Shown here: positions 35,768 through 42,784 of the stretch, piece after piece
Numbering within the stretch: the first letter of the stretch is position 1
Layout of the letters: the number at the start of each line of letters is the position of its first letter
DNA from: Streptococcus porci DSM 23759
Lineage (GTDB): Bacteria > Bacillota > Bacilli > Lactobacillales > Streptococcaceae
DNA length: 64,000 nucleotides
Reading direction: 5' to 3'
NCBI RefSeq assembly: GCF_000423765.1
Contig: NZ_AUIP01000014.1
Location: 18,331 to 82,330 of the forward strand
Program-made: the position numbers and the translations under genes
The notes under the pieces: model-generated
Database searches by the model: none
Told to the model about the DNA's origin: nothing
Seen by the model: only the letters and a program-made list of their open reading frames with translations

Positions 35768-36300
35768 TATTCTACAATTAGGTCACCTACGGGGATAACG
35801 TCTTTTGTTTTTGAAGATTTAGCGATTAAGTCGTATTGATCAGCAGATTGTTCGTAACCAAAATCAATAACCGTTGTATCATCTGGAAGTTTTTTAGCCA
35901 AATCAGAAATCGTCATGCGAAGTAATGTAATAGCATTGCTTTGTTCTGTACTTGCTGAGTTTGAATAAACTGCATCTAAGGCTTCCTTAGCTGATTTTTG
36001 GGAGTCACCAGTTAAAAGAACACGAATAATATTGTGACCATCAGGATATTCTGAATCAACAACATCATTTTCAATTTCAACAGTTAGTTCTCCACTATTT
36101 TCTGGATCAAGTGTTGATTTGATTTCAGATACAATAGCCTCATACTTGCTGTTATCAACTTGAGGTTTTGCTGCTGTAGTTGTTTCTGTTTGAGTAGTTT
36201 GATTTTCACTTGATTTGCTTGTCTCAGTTTTTGATGATGAGCATGCTGCAAGTGTGATGACGGATAAGAGAGCGACAGTAGTTAAAAGTGATTTTTTCAT
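35767..36300 (-). CDS. Prophage-encoded lipoprotein
   Basis: 177 residues. A lipoprotein signal peptide (KK, hydrophobic core, lipobox LAAC with Cys20) is followed by a Ser/Thr-rich linker (about 21-45) and a soluble domain of roughly 130 residues. Lipoproteins in this place of lactic phages (for example Ltp of S. thermophilus phage TP-J34) block DNA injection by related phages. A superinfection-exclusion role is therefore plausible but inferred from position. It is anchored outside the host membrane when the prophage is silent. Confidence 0.8.
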   Translation of the reverse strand: MKKSLLTTVALLSVITLAACSSSKTETSKSSENQTTQTETTTAAKPQVDNSKYEAIVSEIKSTLDPENSGELTVEIENDVVDSEYPDGHNIIRVLLTGDSQKSAKEALDAVYSNSASTEQSNAITLLRMTISDLAKKLPDDTTVIDFGYEQSADQYDLIAKSSKTKDVIPVGDLIVE

Positions 36301-36362
36301 AAAGACTCCTTCAAAATGATATTAATTAACTTTTTTTAACGATGGTGTAATTTTTATATGGT

Positions 36363-37316
36363 TTAAATTATAGGAATCAAATCGCCTCCTATTTGGTTAT
36401 AGATAAAATCTTTGTCATTTGGATATAATTTTAGATAGTTATCAACAGCATTTTTAATTTGGAAATTGAGAATTGTCACGACTTGGTAAACTTCACCTGT
36501 TGTAGAGAACCATGAGAGAGCTGATAGAAGAGTGGCTAAACCGGTTTGTCCTTTTCCGAGGTCGTATTCTGATTTTGTAATTTCCATTCTGTCGTGAAAC
36601 ATTTTATTGTAATGGATTTTATTTTTTGTTGTTTCAAAATTAAAGACTCTACCAAGATGAGCGCAACGGTTTCGATAAGCTAGCAAAAAGTAAAAGATAT
36701 TGATCATAAGCTGCTTGAAGTCTTCCGTAACTAATTCTACAGGTGTTCCTGTTAATTCACTAATGATTTCTGACTTAAGGGAGCTCTTTTGCAATTTATA
36801 GAATGTAATCAAGTTACCAAATGTCATACCTTTTACTAGTATCCATGGCGGTACATTGCCGTGTTTCTCGCGATAATGTTTATATGGGTGAGAATCATCG
36901 TTGATTATTTTGTAGCATTTCCTCAGTAACATATCACGTTGGGAATCTTGATACTTATCCTTCCCACGTTCATAATTTTCTCGCTTTAGGTATTGTTCTT
37001 GATCTGCAGTGTAATGTTTAGCAATTGTGTAAGATAAAGCTGTTCGTAAATGAGCTTCAATTTCAAGAATAGCAACATTTACAGCTGAACGGATATTTTT
37101 ATCCATGTTAAACACCTGAAAAAGTTGCTCAAAGGTAAATCCGTCTTTAAATTTTTCGCCAGATTCAATACCGATATCTTTATATCCGTTGACCAGTTCA
37201 TAATAGCCGACCGTTGATAATATTCGTCGAGCTGTTGGTTCGTGTGAAAAAGTTAAATTTCGTGATTTGAGAATTTTAATCTGTTCATCAATTGTTTTAA
37301 AAGGTTTTGTATCCAT
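36363..37316 (-). CDS. Abi_2-family (AbiD/AbiF-type) HEPN abortive-infection protein, paralogue B
   Basis: 317 residues, a clear paralogue of the 34078-35022 product: same N-terminus (MDTKPFKTIDEQIKILKSRN), same EIEAHLRTALSY and PPWILVKGMTFGNLITFYKL blocks, same HEPN Arg215-His220 (YRNRCAH). ATG 37316 has GGGGTTAACAA upstream. It too is preceded by its own promoter, structured RNA and terminator. Divergence is strongest in residues 110-140 and 175-205 and the C-terminus, consistent with differing targets or RNA partners. Confidence 0.88.
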   Translation of the reverse strand: MDTKPFKTIDEQIKILKSRNLTFSHEPTARRILSTVGYYELVNGYKDIGIESGEKFKDGFTFEQLFQVFNMDKNIRSAVNVAILEIEAHLRTALSYTIAKHYTADQEQYLKRENYERGKDKYQDSQRDMLLRKCYKIINDDSHPYKHYREKHGNVPPWILVKGMTFGNLITFYKLQKSSLKSEIISELTGTPVELVTEDFKQLMINIFYFLLAYRNRCAHLGRVFNFETTKNKIHYNKMFHDRMEITKSEYDLGKGQTGLATLLSALSWFSTTGEVYQVVTILNFQIKNAVDNYLKLYPNDKDFIYNQIGGDLIPII

Positions 37317-37334
37317 TTGTTAACCCCAATAATC

Positions 37335-37400
37335 AAAAAGAGCCGTTGTGCGGACACAACAGCTCTTTAGGGCTCCCAGGGGGGAGCGTTCACTTCGATT
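37335..37400 (-). ncRNA. Structured RNA upstream of Abi paralogue B (abiF-RNA-like)
   Basis: Minus-strand RNA starting near 37400. The first hairpin is GCTCCC / GGGAGC (37387-37382 with 3777-side bases 37377-37372). It is followed by the terminator-like stem AAAGAGCTGTTGTG / CACAACGGCTCTTT (37368-37355 with 37350-37337) and a T run. The stem has a U-G pair only on the minus strand. Layout, order and the GAG...CUC stem ends match the RNA before paralogue A, although the loop sequences differ. Confidence 0.7.
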
Positions 37401-37406
37401 GTGTCT

Positions 37407-37436
37407 ATTATATACTTTTAGATATTAACTTGTCAA
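37407..37436 (-). promoter_or_regulatory. Promoter of the RNA-Abi B module
   Basis: TTGACA at 37436-37431 (minus strand), 18-base spacer, TATAAT at 37412-37407. Confidence 0.75.
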
Positions 37437-37450
37437 ATTAAATAGTGTAA

Positions 37451-37470
37451 AATTTTATTAAATTTTATTA
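37451..37470. repeat. Short AT-rich tandem repeat
   Basis: AATTTTATTA occurs twice in tandem at 37451-37460 and 37461-37470, upstream of the Abi B promoter. It could be an UP-element-like or curved segment, or chance in AT-rich DNA. Confidence 0.4.
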
Positions 37471-37529
37471 AATTATATTTGCTAAATTATAAAACTCTTC
37501 TTTGACCATTGTCTAGTCGGTAGTGGTTT

Positions 37530-38339
37530 TTAGTTTTCAACTACACTATCGGTTCCTACAACTGAATAGATGCGGATGTGTCCGTCTGTTGGTGGGAAGT
37601 CGATGTAGATGTCATCGTATTTTGGATTGATAGATACTAAGCGTAGTTGTCCTTTTTCGGTATAGACACGCTTGAGGTAGGTTTTATTATTTACAGCAAC
37701 AGCACAGATTTCTCCAGAATAGGATGAGAAGCCTTTATCCACGAGATAGACAATATCTCCATTGTGATATTTGGGTTCCATGGAATCACCGCTGATAAAG
37801 GACGCTAGGTCGTGACGTGGTGGCCTGTTTCCAACATAGACTGTTTCTTGGTCATAGTCGTTGAAAGCATAGCCAACACCTGCAGCAAGAGAAGTAGTCG
37901 TTAGGACGCTGTAGAGTTCCATAGGTTCCTCTACGTCTGTTCCTTGTTCTTCCTTTTTCTGTTCCTCCAAGAGACGTTCTCCGTGGCTTATCCAAGCGCT
38001 GTGACGTGGTTCTTTTAACTCTCTGTCTAAATATACTACCTTGTCCGAAATCTGCTCTATGAGGCTGTTAGGGGCTGTGGTAGGCATAACTGATTTAAAA
38101 CGTGGATCTATATCAGATTTCTTTAGACCAAAATAATCTGCAATTTTTTGGACGTTACCAGGTATTGGCAAAGATTTACCTTTTACGTAACCAGTCAACG
38201 TACTAGGTGGTATTCCAGTTCCTCTTGATAAGTCTATTTGTTTTTTGTTTTGTTCCACAAGATATTTGTTGATATTAGCTGATATAACACTCATTAATTC
38301 AAATTCCTGCGGAGTAAGTTTTCCTCGTCCACGTACCAT
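37530..38339 (-). CDS. CI-like repressor, XRE plus S24 (LexA-type) peptidase
   Basis: 269 residues. The N-terminal HTH (KQIDLSRGTGIPPSTLTGYVKGKSLP, about 33-58) binds the operators upstream. The C-terminal S24 domain has catalytic Ser186 in SGDSMEP and Lys223 in KTYLKRV, and an Ala-Gly bond at LAAG (about 153-154) as self-cleavage site. RecA-stimulated cleavage would induce the prophage. It starts at ATG 38339, with AAGGAGAAAAAC upstream. Confidence 0.95.
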   Translation of the reverse strand: MVRGRGKLTPQEFELMSVISANINKYLVEQNKKQIDLSRGTGIPPSTLTGYVKGKSLPIPGNVQKIADYFGLKKSDIDPRFKSVMPTTAPNSLIEQISDKVVYLDRELKEPRHSAWISHGERLLEEQKKEEQGTDVEEPMELYSVLTTTSLAAGVGYAFNDYDQETVYVGNRPPRHDLASFISGDSMEPKYHNGDIVYLVDKGFSSYSGEICAVAVNNKTYLKRVYTEKGQLRLVSINPKYDDIYIDFPPTDGHIRIYSVVGTDSVVEN

Positions 38340-38367
38340 GTTTTTCTCCTTCGTTTCTCTTTACTAT

Positions 38368-38396
38368 ATAATATCGAATTATTTCGTATTTGTAAA
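38368..38396 (-). promoter_or_regulatory. Leftward lysogeny promoter with operator 1
   Basis: Minus strand: TTTACA (38396-38391), 17-base spacer, TATTAT (38373-38368). The operator TACGAAATAATTCGA (38388-38374) fills the spacer. Confidence 0.75.
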
Positions 38397-38414
38397 ATAT
38401 AAAGATAAAAAAAT

Positions 38415-38429
38415 TCGATTTTTTTCGTA
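38415..38429. promoter_or_regulatory. Operator 2 in the divergent control region
   Basis: TCGATTTTTTTCGTA, the middle of three elements sharing the TCGTA / TCGA half-sites. It lies between the two promoters. Confidence 0.65.
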
Positions 38430-38436
38430 AAAAATA

Positions 38437-38465
38437 TTGACATACGATTTAATTCGTAGTATAAT
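38437..38465 (+). promoter_or_regulatory. Rightward early promoter with operator 3
   Basis: TTGACA (38437-38442), 17-base spacer, TATAAT (38460-38465): a full consensus promoter. The palindrome TACGATTTAATTCGTA (38443-38458) fills the spacer, so bound repressor excludes RNA polymerase. Confidence 0.88.
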
Positions 38466-38522
38466 AAGTGTGTAAGGTTGAGGGAGACCTAAAAACCTTA
38501 ACGAAAACAGGAGGAAAAGCAA

Positions 38523-38657
38523 ATGGTGGACATACTAAAAGGCCTAAAACCAGAAGAACTCGGCACAGTTCTAATAGTCCTAGGCTTAGTAAGAGAAGCT
38601 CGCTTATGGCACAAACAAGTGCTTGAGCACAAGCGGAACTTACAAAACAAAAAGTAA
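38523..38657 (+). CDS. Very small first early protein
   Basis: 44 residues, first gene of the rightward transcript. ATG 38523 follows AGGAGGAAAAGCAA, a strong ribosome binding site. The sequence (VDILKGLKPEELGTVLIV, then WHKQVLEHKRNLQNKK) has a mildly hydrophobic middle and a basic tail. Function unknown; position is that of Cro or small anti-repressor proteins, but no HTH is evident. Confidence 0.65.
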   Translation: MVDILKGLKPEELGTVLIVLGLVREARLWHKQVLEHKRNLQNKK

Positions 38658-38719
38658 GAGCAAGGGGCGAAAGCCCCAACCTCTTATTTGAAGTATACCA
38701 CCATTTGCCAAAGAAAGCA

Positions 38720-38797
38720 ATGATCTATTGGTTAGCTGGTTTGTTGGTTCTGTCGTTTGTGATACGGCAGATTGTGAAGTGGAGGAAGAAGAAGTAA
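38720..38797 (+). CDS. 25-residue single-helix membrane peptide
   Basis: MIYWLAGLLVLSFVIRQ followed by IVKWRKKK: one membrane helix and a basic tail. ATG 38720 has only a weak AAAGAAAG signal. Such micro-proteins are common in phage early regions; coding status is uncertain. Confidence 0.4.
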   Translation: MIYWLAGLLVLSFVIRQIVKWRKKK

Positions 38798-38814
38798 GGT
38801 GGAAAGGAGGAAGA

Positions 38815-38970
38815 ATGAAAGCGAAGATTATTTTTATTGTTTCAAATTTTAATGCATTTGCTTTATTCAGTTGTCTATTTTTTCCGAAAGTCGCTCAAGA
38901 AGTAGCTATTACTTATATTAGTCTTTCTCAACTTATTGTGATTGGCTATCTTTTTTGGGATGATGAGTAG
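38815..38970 (+). CDS. Small membrane protein
   Basis: 51 residues from ATG 38815, preceded by AAAGGAGGAAGA. Two hydrophobic segments (about 4-24 and 30-47) suggest a small membrane hairpin ending in WDDE. Its 3' end overlaps the convergent gene at 38933 by 38 bases. Function unknown. Confidence 0.55.
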   Translation: MKAKIIFIVSNFNAFALFSCLFFPKVAQEVAITYISLSQLIVIGYLFWDDE

Positions 38971-39403
38971 AAAGTGGGAGTAATTCTAATGGTTTCGATT
39001 TTTTTCTAAAATCTGCCAACAATGCGGCAGTGGCTAGGATTGTAGCGATTAGGTTAAAGAGTTCAATTCTCAAAGAGAGTAACATCCAGAAAGAAAATAT
39101 TGAAGGTATAAATAATTTGTTAAAAATGGAAAAGATTGTAGTTGCAATCTTCCAGCTTTGTCCTTTAATTTTATAAATAGAATACCAGATGAAAAATATT
39201 GAAAAAATAATTAGATGAAAAGTTAAACTGAACCATAAGCCAATTAACATTTGGTTCATATCAATAGCTTTAAATTCAGATAAAGCATTGTATGAGGAAA
39301 GTTCTAGCATCCAATTAAATAAAGATGTTGCCATTAAAATAAAAAAGATTGTGAATATAACAGTACCTATATATTCAGAGACGGTCTTTATATACTTTTT
39401 CAT
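38933..39403 (-). CDS. Membrane protein on the opposite strand (accessory gene)
   Basis: 156 residues from ATG 39403 with TGGAGAAATTT upstream. Four hydrophobic segments (about 12-32, 55-77, 88-113, 118-135), followed by a short polar tail. It is transcribed against the surrounding early genes, typical of a prophage moron with its own promoter. It may alter the host envelope or exclude other phages; nothing specific is recognised. Confidence 0.65.
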   Translation of the reverse strand: MKKYIKTVSEYIGTVIFTIFFILMATSLFNWMLELSSYNALSEFKAIDMNQMLIGLWFSLTFHLIIFSIFFIWYSIYKIKGQSWKIATTIFSIFNKLFIPSIFSFWMLLSLRIELFNLIATILATAALLADFRKKSKPLELLPLSTHHPKKDSQSQ

Positions 39404-39461
39404 AAATTTCTCCAATCATTTTTACAAACATTATACCAAATTTAGAAAGGGGTGAGGGTTA

Positions 39462-39695
39462 TTGAAATGGTCTTTAAAAGCATTACGTGTTAATACAGGT
39501 CTTACTGCGAAAGAAGTAGCAGATATAATTGGCATTCATCAGCAAACGCTTTTGAAATATGAAAACGATAGCAGTCGAATTAGAGCAGATTTACTTGCTA
39601 AGCTAGCTGCATTTTATAAAGTTGAACAAGATGATATTTTTTTAGGAACAAATTACGAATTAAAACGAATTTTCATAAAAAAACAGCCAAATTAA
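39462..39695 (+). CDS. Cro-like XRE-family regulator
   Basis: 77 residues with a helix-turn-helix: SLKALRVNTGLTAKEVADII, HQQTLLKYENDSSRIRADLL and KVEQDDIFLG. The start appears to be TTG 39462, with GGGGTGAGGG upstream. Its place after the repressor and early promoter fits a Cro or secondary early regulator. Confidence 0.8.
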   Translation: MKWSLKALRVNTGLTAKEVADIIGIHQQTLLKYENDSSRIRADLLAKLAAFYKVEQDDIFLGTNYELKRIFIKKQPN

Positions 39696-39731
39696 CTTAC
39701 CAGCTCTGCTATTTACAGAAAGGAGAAGGGG

Positions 39732-39932
39732 ATGAAAGAAATCATTGAAAAACATTTTGAAAATATGGTTGATGAGATTTTGCTTTCGTCAGAAACCTAT
39801 GAAGAAGCTATTTCAAGTTTGAAAAAGATTTCGGTCCTAGGCATTCATCAGCCAGGCGGTCTTATCAAAAGTTTAGAATTCGCAATCAAGCGTAGAGCTT
39901 GTCAGCAAAAAACACCTAATCACAAGGATTAG
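39732..39932 (+). CDS. Small early phage protein, unknown function
   Basis: 66 residues, acidic N-terminal half (MKEIIEKHFENMVDEILLSS) and a basic end. ATG 39732 follows AAAGGAGAAGGGG. No domain recognised. Confidence 0.65.
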   Translation: MKEIIEKHFENMVDEILLSSETYEEAISSLKKISVLGIHQPGGLIKSLEFAIKRRACQQKTPNHKD

Positions 39933-39936
39933 GTGT
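39912..39936 (-). terminator. Terminator for the minus-strand gene at 39944
   Basis: ACACCTAATC (39912-39921) and GATTAGGTGT (39927-39936) form a perfect 10-bp stem. On the minus strand it is followed by TTTTTT, so it works leftward. It overlaps the end of the plus-strand gene. Confidence 0.75.
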
Positions 39937-39943
39937 GGTAGCA

Positions 39944-40147
39944 TTACACATTCAATCGAATGTGTGCAATTTGTTCGATGTTCACTAAGTGTCTGTAGTC
40001 TGTTTTTAACTCTACCAAATCAATGATGTTCTCTTGGTCGGAGTAGGTTTCATAGATTTGGAAGAATGTTATTTTATCGCCATTTGTGAAAGAAATGGTA
40101 ATAGTATCTACTTCATCTTTTAGTGAATCGATAATAAATTGTTTCAT
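39944..40147 (-). CDS. Small protein on the opposite strand (accessory gene)
   Basis: 67 residues from ATG 40147, with AAAGGAGGTCAAGTC upstream and a TATAAT-like box 30 bases further. The sequence alternates strands and helices (DTITISFTNGDKITFFQIYE), acidic overall. A dedicated terminator follows. It is one of three counter-oriented genes in the early region. Function unknown. Confidence 0.6.
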   Translation of the reverse strand: MKQFIIDSLKDEVDTITISFTNGDKITFFQIYETYSDQENIIDLVELKTDYRHLVNIEQIAHIRLNV

Positions 40148-40227
40148 GACTTGACCTCCTTTCCGTGTTGATATGTTGATTATATCACGGGAAGGGAGAA
40201 ACTAACCGAACTAGAAAGGAGAAGGAC

Positions 40228-40347
40228 ATGAGACCAAAACGGTATCCGTATAGACCAAAAGAACCTACTGCGGTAACAGTAGATTCTAAAAAAATAGTCC
40301 TTGGGAATTGGACTAAAGAACAAATAGACTCAACTAAACAAATCTAA
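40228..40347 (+). CDS. Small basic early phage protein
   Basis: 39 residues beginning MRPKRYPYRPKEP. ATG 40228 follows AAAGGAGAAGGAC. Rich in Arg, Lys and Pro in its first third. No family recognised. Confidence 0.55.
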   Translation: MRPKRYPYRPKEPTAVTVDSKKIVLGNWTKEQIDSTKQI

Positions 40348-40367
40348 TAAAATCACCTTCAACTGTG

Positions 40368-40512
40368 AATTCATTTTTTTCATGGAAATGAAAAACCAAC
40401 AAACGCAGTAGAGGGCGATTGTTGGTATAGAAATGGAAAATTATTGGTGTTTAAGAACGATTGGGAACGTTGCGTAGACATCGACGAAGCCATCGTGAAT
40501 AACATTCAATGA
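40368..40512 (+). pseudogene. Open stretch without a start codon, possible gene fragment
   Basis: One frame is open from about 40368 to the TGA at 40510-40512 and encodes a natural-looking protein segment, KPTNAVEGDCWYRNGKLL then FKNDWERCVDIDEAIV. No ATG, GTG or TTG with a ribosome binding site begins it; an ATG at 40381 is in another frame. A one-base shift near 40388-40392 would join them. I read it as a frameshifted small gene. Confidence 0.35.
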
Positions 40513-40569
40513 GGGGCTAGATGTGTGGGAGACTCTGTTGGCGCTTGGAGAGATAAGGAGGGGAATGGT

Positions 40570-40722
40570 GTGAAGATATTTTTAAGAGACTTAATGTTTT
40601 TATCGTTGTCGTTATTTGCTGTCAACTGGTGTTTATTAGGTTTCGAGGTAGCTGTCTGTGTCCTATTTGAGACAGTAATGCTATTAATTATTTTTGAAAA
40701 ATTCCTCAAAGATAGGTTTTAA
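40570..40722 (+). CDS. Small membrane protein
   Basis: 50 residues from GTG 40570, with AAGGAGGGG at 40555-40563. Two hydrophobic segments (about 8-20 and 24-42) and a basic end (FEKFLKDRF). Its 3' end overlaps the convergent gene at 40684. Function unknown. Confidence 0.5.
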   Translation: MKIFLRDLMFLSLSLFAVNWCLLGFEVAVCVLFETVMLLIIFEKFLKDRF

Positions 40723-41193
40723 ACTAGTTATCAATGTTGAAATTTTATCATGATAAATGACCATCCACGTAATGGTGCTGATGATGGCAGAAATAATATT
40801 GTTTAGGTCTAGACCTAAAAATCTAAGAATCTTACTTGGTATGAGAAAAACATCTTTCAGAGGAGTCAATGGATTAAAAACTTTCCATTTATCAAACAGT
40901 AAGTAATCTTGGATAGTGAAAAGTTGTGAGTAGATTGTTTTTACAGAAACGTGAAAATAATAATCATCTTTATCGTAGCTGAGAGCATCTATCGGATACG
41001 AAGGATTGAGGTATTTTAATTTTGGCATTAATGGAACTAATTGATGTCTCCATTCAGAAATATCTTTACTTTCAAATGTTTTGTTGAAAGTATCAATCAA
41101 CTCATGTGTCATTTGTATCTTTCTTAATTCACTTATTATTTGATAAATATACAGGATAGCATAAAGAATAAGTCCTAAATAGATTAATTTCAT
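40684..41193 (-). CDS. Membrane-anchored protein on the opposite strand (accessory gene)
   Basis: 169 residues from ATG 41193 with GAGGTAACA upstream. One N-terminal membrane segment (3-21), a soluble middle (MTHELIDTFNKTFE onward) and a hydrophobic segment at about 130-150. It is the third minus-strand gene in the early region and is probably a moron. No family recognised. Confidence 0.6.
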   Translation of the reverse strand: MKLIYLGLILYAILYIYQIISELRKIQMTHELIDTFNKTFESKDISEWRHQLVPLMPKLKYLNPSYPIDALSYDKDDYYFHVSVKTIYSQLFTIQDYLLFDKWKVFNPLTPLKDVFLIPSKILRFLGLDLNNIISAIISTITWMVIYHDKISTLITSLKPIFEEFFKNN

Positions 41194-41245
41194 TGTTACC
41201 TCACAAGCATTTTATTTTTATTATATCAAATTAGAAAGGAATTTT

Positions 41246-41956
41246 ATGAACGAAATTTTTGTTTTCCACGGGCAGGAAGTCCGTACTGTTACCATTAACA
41301 ACGAGCCTTGGTTTGTTGGGAAAGATGTGGCCAATATTTTAGGTTATCTAAAACCACTTGATGCAATTTCTCGACATGTTGATGAGGATGACTCCGTGAA
41401 ACACGGACTCACCGATAGTTTGGGTCGTATCCAAAATACAATCATCATCAATGAATCTGGTCTTTACTCGCTAATCTTATCCAGTAAGTTGCCACAGGCC
41501 AAAGAATTCAAACGCTGGGTCACTAGCGAGGTATTACCACAGATTCGTCAGCAGGGAGCTTATGTGCCAGAAAATTTACCTGAGGAGGCTTTCATCGCTC
41601 TATTTACTGGGCAGAAGAAACTGAAAGAGCAGCAGTTGGCATTGGCTCAAGATGTTGATTATCTGAAAAATGAGCAACCAATTCATCCGAGTTTTGCGCA
41701 AGCTTTGTTAAAAAAGAGAAAAGCTCGTGTGGTTGCTATGCTTGGAGGCTTAGAAAGTCCTGCTTATGCTGATAAAATCTTCGCACAGTCGGTCTTTCGT
41801 CAAGCTGAGGTTGATTTTAAAGACCATTTCAACATCAATCGCTATGACATGTTGCCAAAGAAATTCGCTGAAGCAGCGTTATCTTACTGGATGACATGGG
41901 AACCGAGCACAAACACCAAAATGAAAATCATGGAGTTGAATGCTTATGAACTATAA
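41246..41956 (+). CDS. Phage antirepressor, BRO-N plus ORF6C-type C-terminus
   Basis: 236 residues. The N-terminal BRO domain (residues 1-105) shows VRTVTINNEPWFVGKDVANI, ESGLYSLILSSKLPQAKEF and WVTSEVLPQIRQQGAYV. The C-terminal part resembles the ORF6C/antirepressor-associated domains (ALLKKRKARVVAMLGG). Such proteins inactivate or compete with the CI repressor during induction. ATG 41246 follows AGAAAGGAATTTT. Confidence 0.9.
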   Translation: MNEIFVFHGQEVRTVTINNEPWFVGKDVANILGYLKPLDAISRHVDEDDSVKHGLTDSLGRIQNTIIINESGLYSLILSSKLPQAKEFKRWVTSEVLPQIRQQGAYVPENLPEEAFIALFTGQKKLKEQQLALAQDVDYLKNEQPIHPSFAQALLKKRKARVVAMLGGLESPAYADKIFAQSVFRQAEVDFKDHFNINRYDMLPKKFAEAALSYWMTWEPSTNTKMKIMELNAYEL

Positions 41957-41968
41957 AACGCAAAAAAA

Positions 41969-41986
41969 GCCTGACGGCAATCAGGC
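41969..41986 (-). terminator. Hairpin after the antirepressor gene
   Basis: GCCTGA (41969-41974) pairs with TCAGGC (41981-41986). The T run (seven bases) is on the minus strand, so as a terminator it works leftward; on the plus strand it is only a hairpin. Confidence 0.5.
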
Positions 41987-42016
41987 TCAAATATAAACAT
42001 ACAAGAGGATTATATC

Positions 42017-42301
42017 ATGAATGATCTAATGATTCAAATGTTGGACCAGTTTGAAGCTGGGCTAATGGATAGAGCGTTGAAGGTCATGCACGTTGTCATG
42101 GATGAAAAACGGCGATATCCGATGGAACTCAATAAGTCTCAATGTGCTGAAATGTTGCTTGGAACAAAGGATACAGGGAGTTTTGATGCACGATTTAATT
42201 GTCACAAGGATTTTCCACGAATTGAAAATGCTCGTGAGAAATATCCCAGAGATGCCGTTATTGAATGGTACCACAAAAACTGGCAAAGAACAGCTATTTA
42301 A
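42017..42301 (+). CDS. Small phage protein, DUF771-like
   Basis: 94 residues, mostly helical, with the ending FPRIENAREKYPRDAVIEWYHKNW. The pattern of a DNA-binding-like small protein between antirepressor and replication genes resembles DUF771 proteins of streptococcal phages. The assignment is from pattern memory and not certain. Confidence 0.55.
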   Translation: MNDLMIQMLDQFEAGLMDRALKVMHVVMDEKRRYPMELNKSQCAEMLLGTKDTGSFDARFNCHKDFPRIENAREKYPRDAVIEWYHKNWQRTAI

Positions 42302-42327
42302 CATAAAGAACAAAAAGGAACTATATC

Positions 42328-42543
42328 ATGAACAATTTACAAATTATTGCAGTAGGCACACTTGTGTCAGTTACATTGATTGAGTCGCTACTGATGAATA
42401 TTAGACTGACAAAAGCTTTGAGAAGTAGGCAAGGGGAACAAGTTAAACAGCGACCGGCTAAGAAAACAGGATTTATTGACTATAAGACTGGCCGTCGTGT
42501 TGATATTGATCCTGTGACTAAAAAAGAAGTCTTTGTGGACTGA
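42328..42543 (+). CDS. Small membrane-anchored phage protein
   Basis: 71 residues: one N-terminal membrane segment (about 5-23), a basic stretch (RLTKALRSRQGEQVKQRPAK), and a short domain TGFIDYKTGRRVDIDPVTK. ATG 42328. Function unknown. Confidence 0.6.
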   Translation: MNNLQIIAVGTLVSVTLIESLLMNIRLTKALRSRQGEQVKQRPAKKTGFIDYKTGRRVDIDPVTKKEVFVD

Positions 42544-42550
42544 GGTTGAT

Positions 42551-42784
42551 ATGGAACATAATACGGAATTAAACTATGTGGTTAATTCGCTTTTTGGGAT
42601 TGATAAGTGGCATTTGCGTCATTTTGCTAGGAACAATCCTGCAAAGTTTGAAGATTTGGCTCGTTATCATCTTATTAAAAATCATATCGAACCAACTGAA
42701 GAAGCGATTGCTTATGTGCGTATGAAGGTCTGCACGAAGAGTAATTATAGTGTGAGGAAGAGAAATGACAGAAACATATTATAA
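42551..42784 (+). CDS. Small phage protein of unknown function
   Basis: 77 residues from ATG 42551 (MEHNTELNYVVNSLFGIDK), with GGTTGAT upstream. Basic and helical in the second half. It overlaps the replication gene by 20 bases. No family recognised. Confidence 0.6.
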   Translation: MEHNTELNYVVNSLFGIDKWHLRHFARNNPAKFEDLARYHLIKNHIEPTEEAIAYVRMKVCTKSNYSVRKRNDRNIL

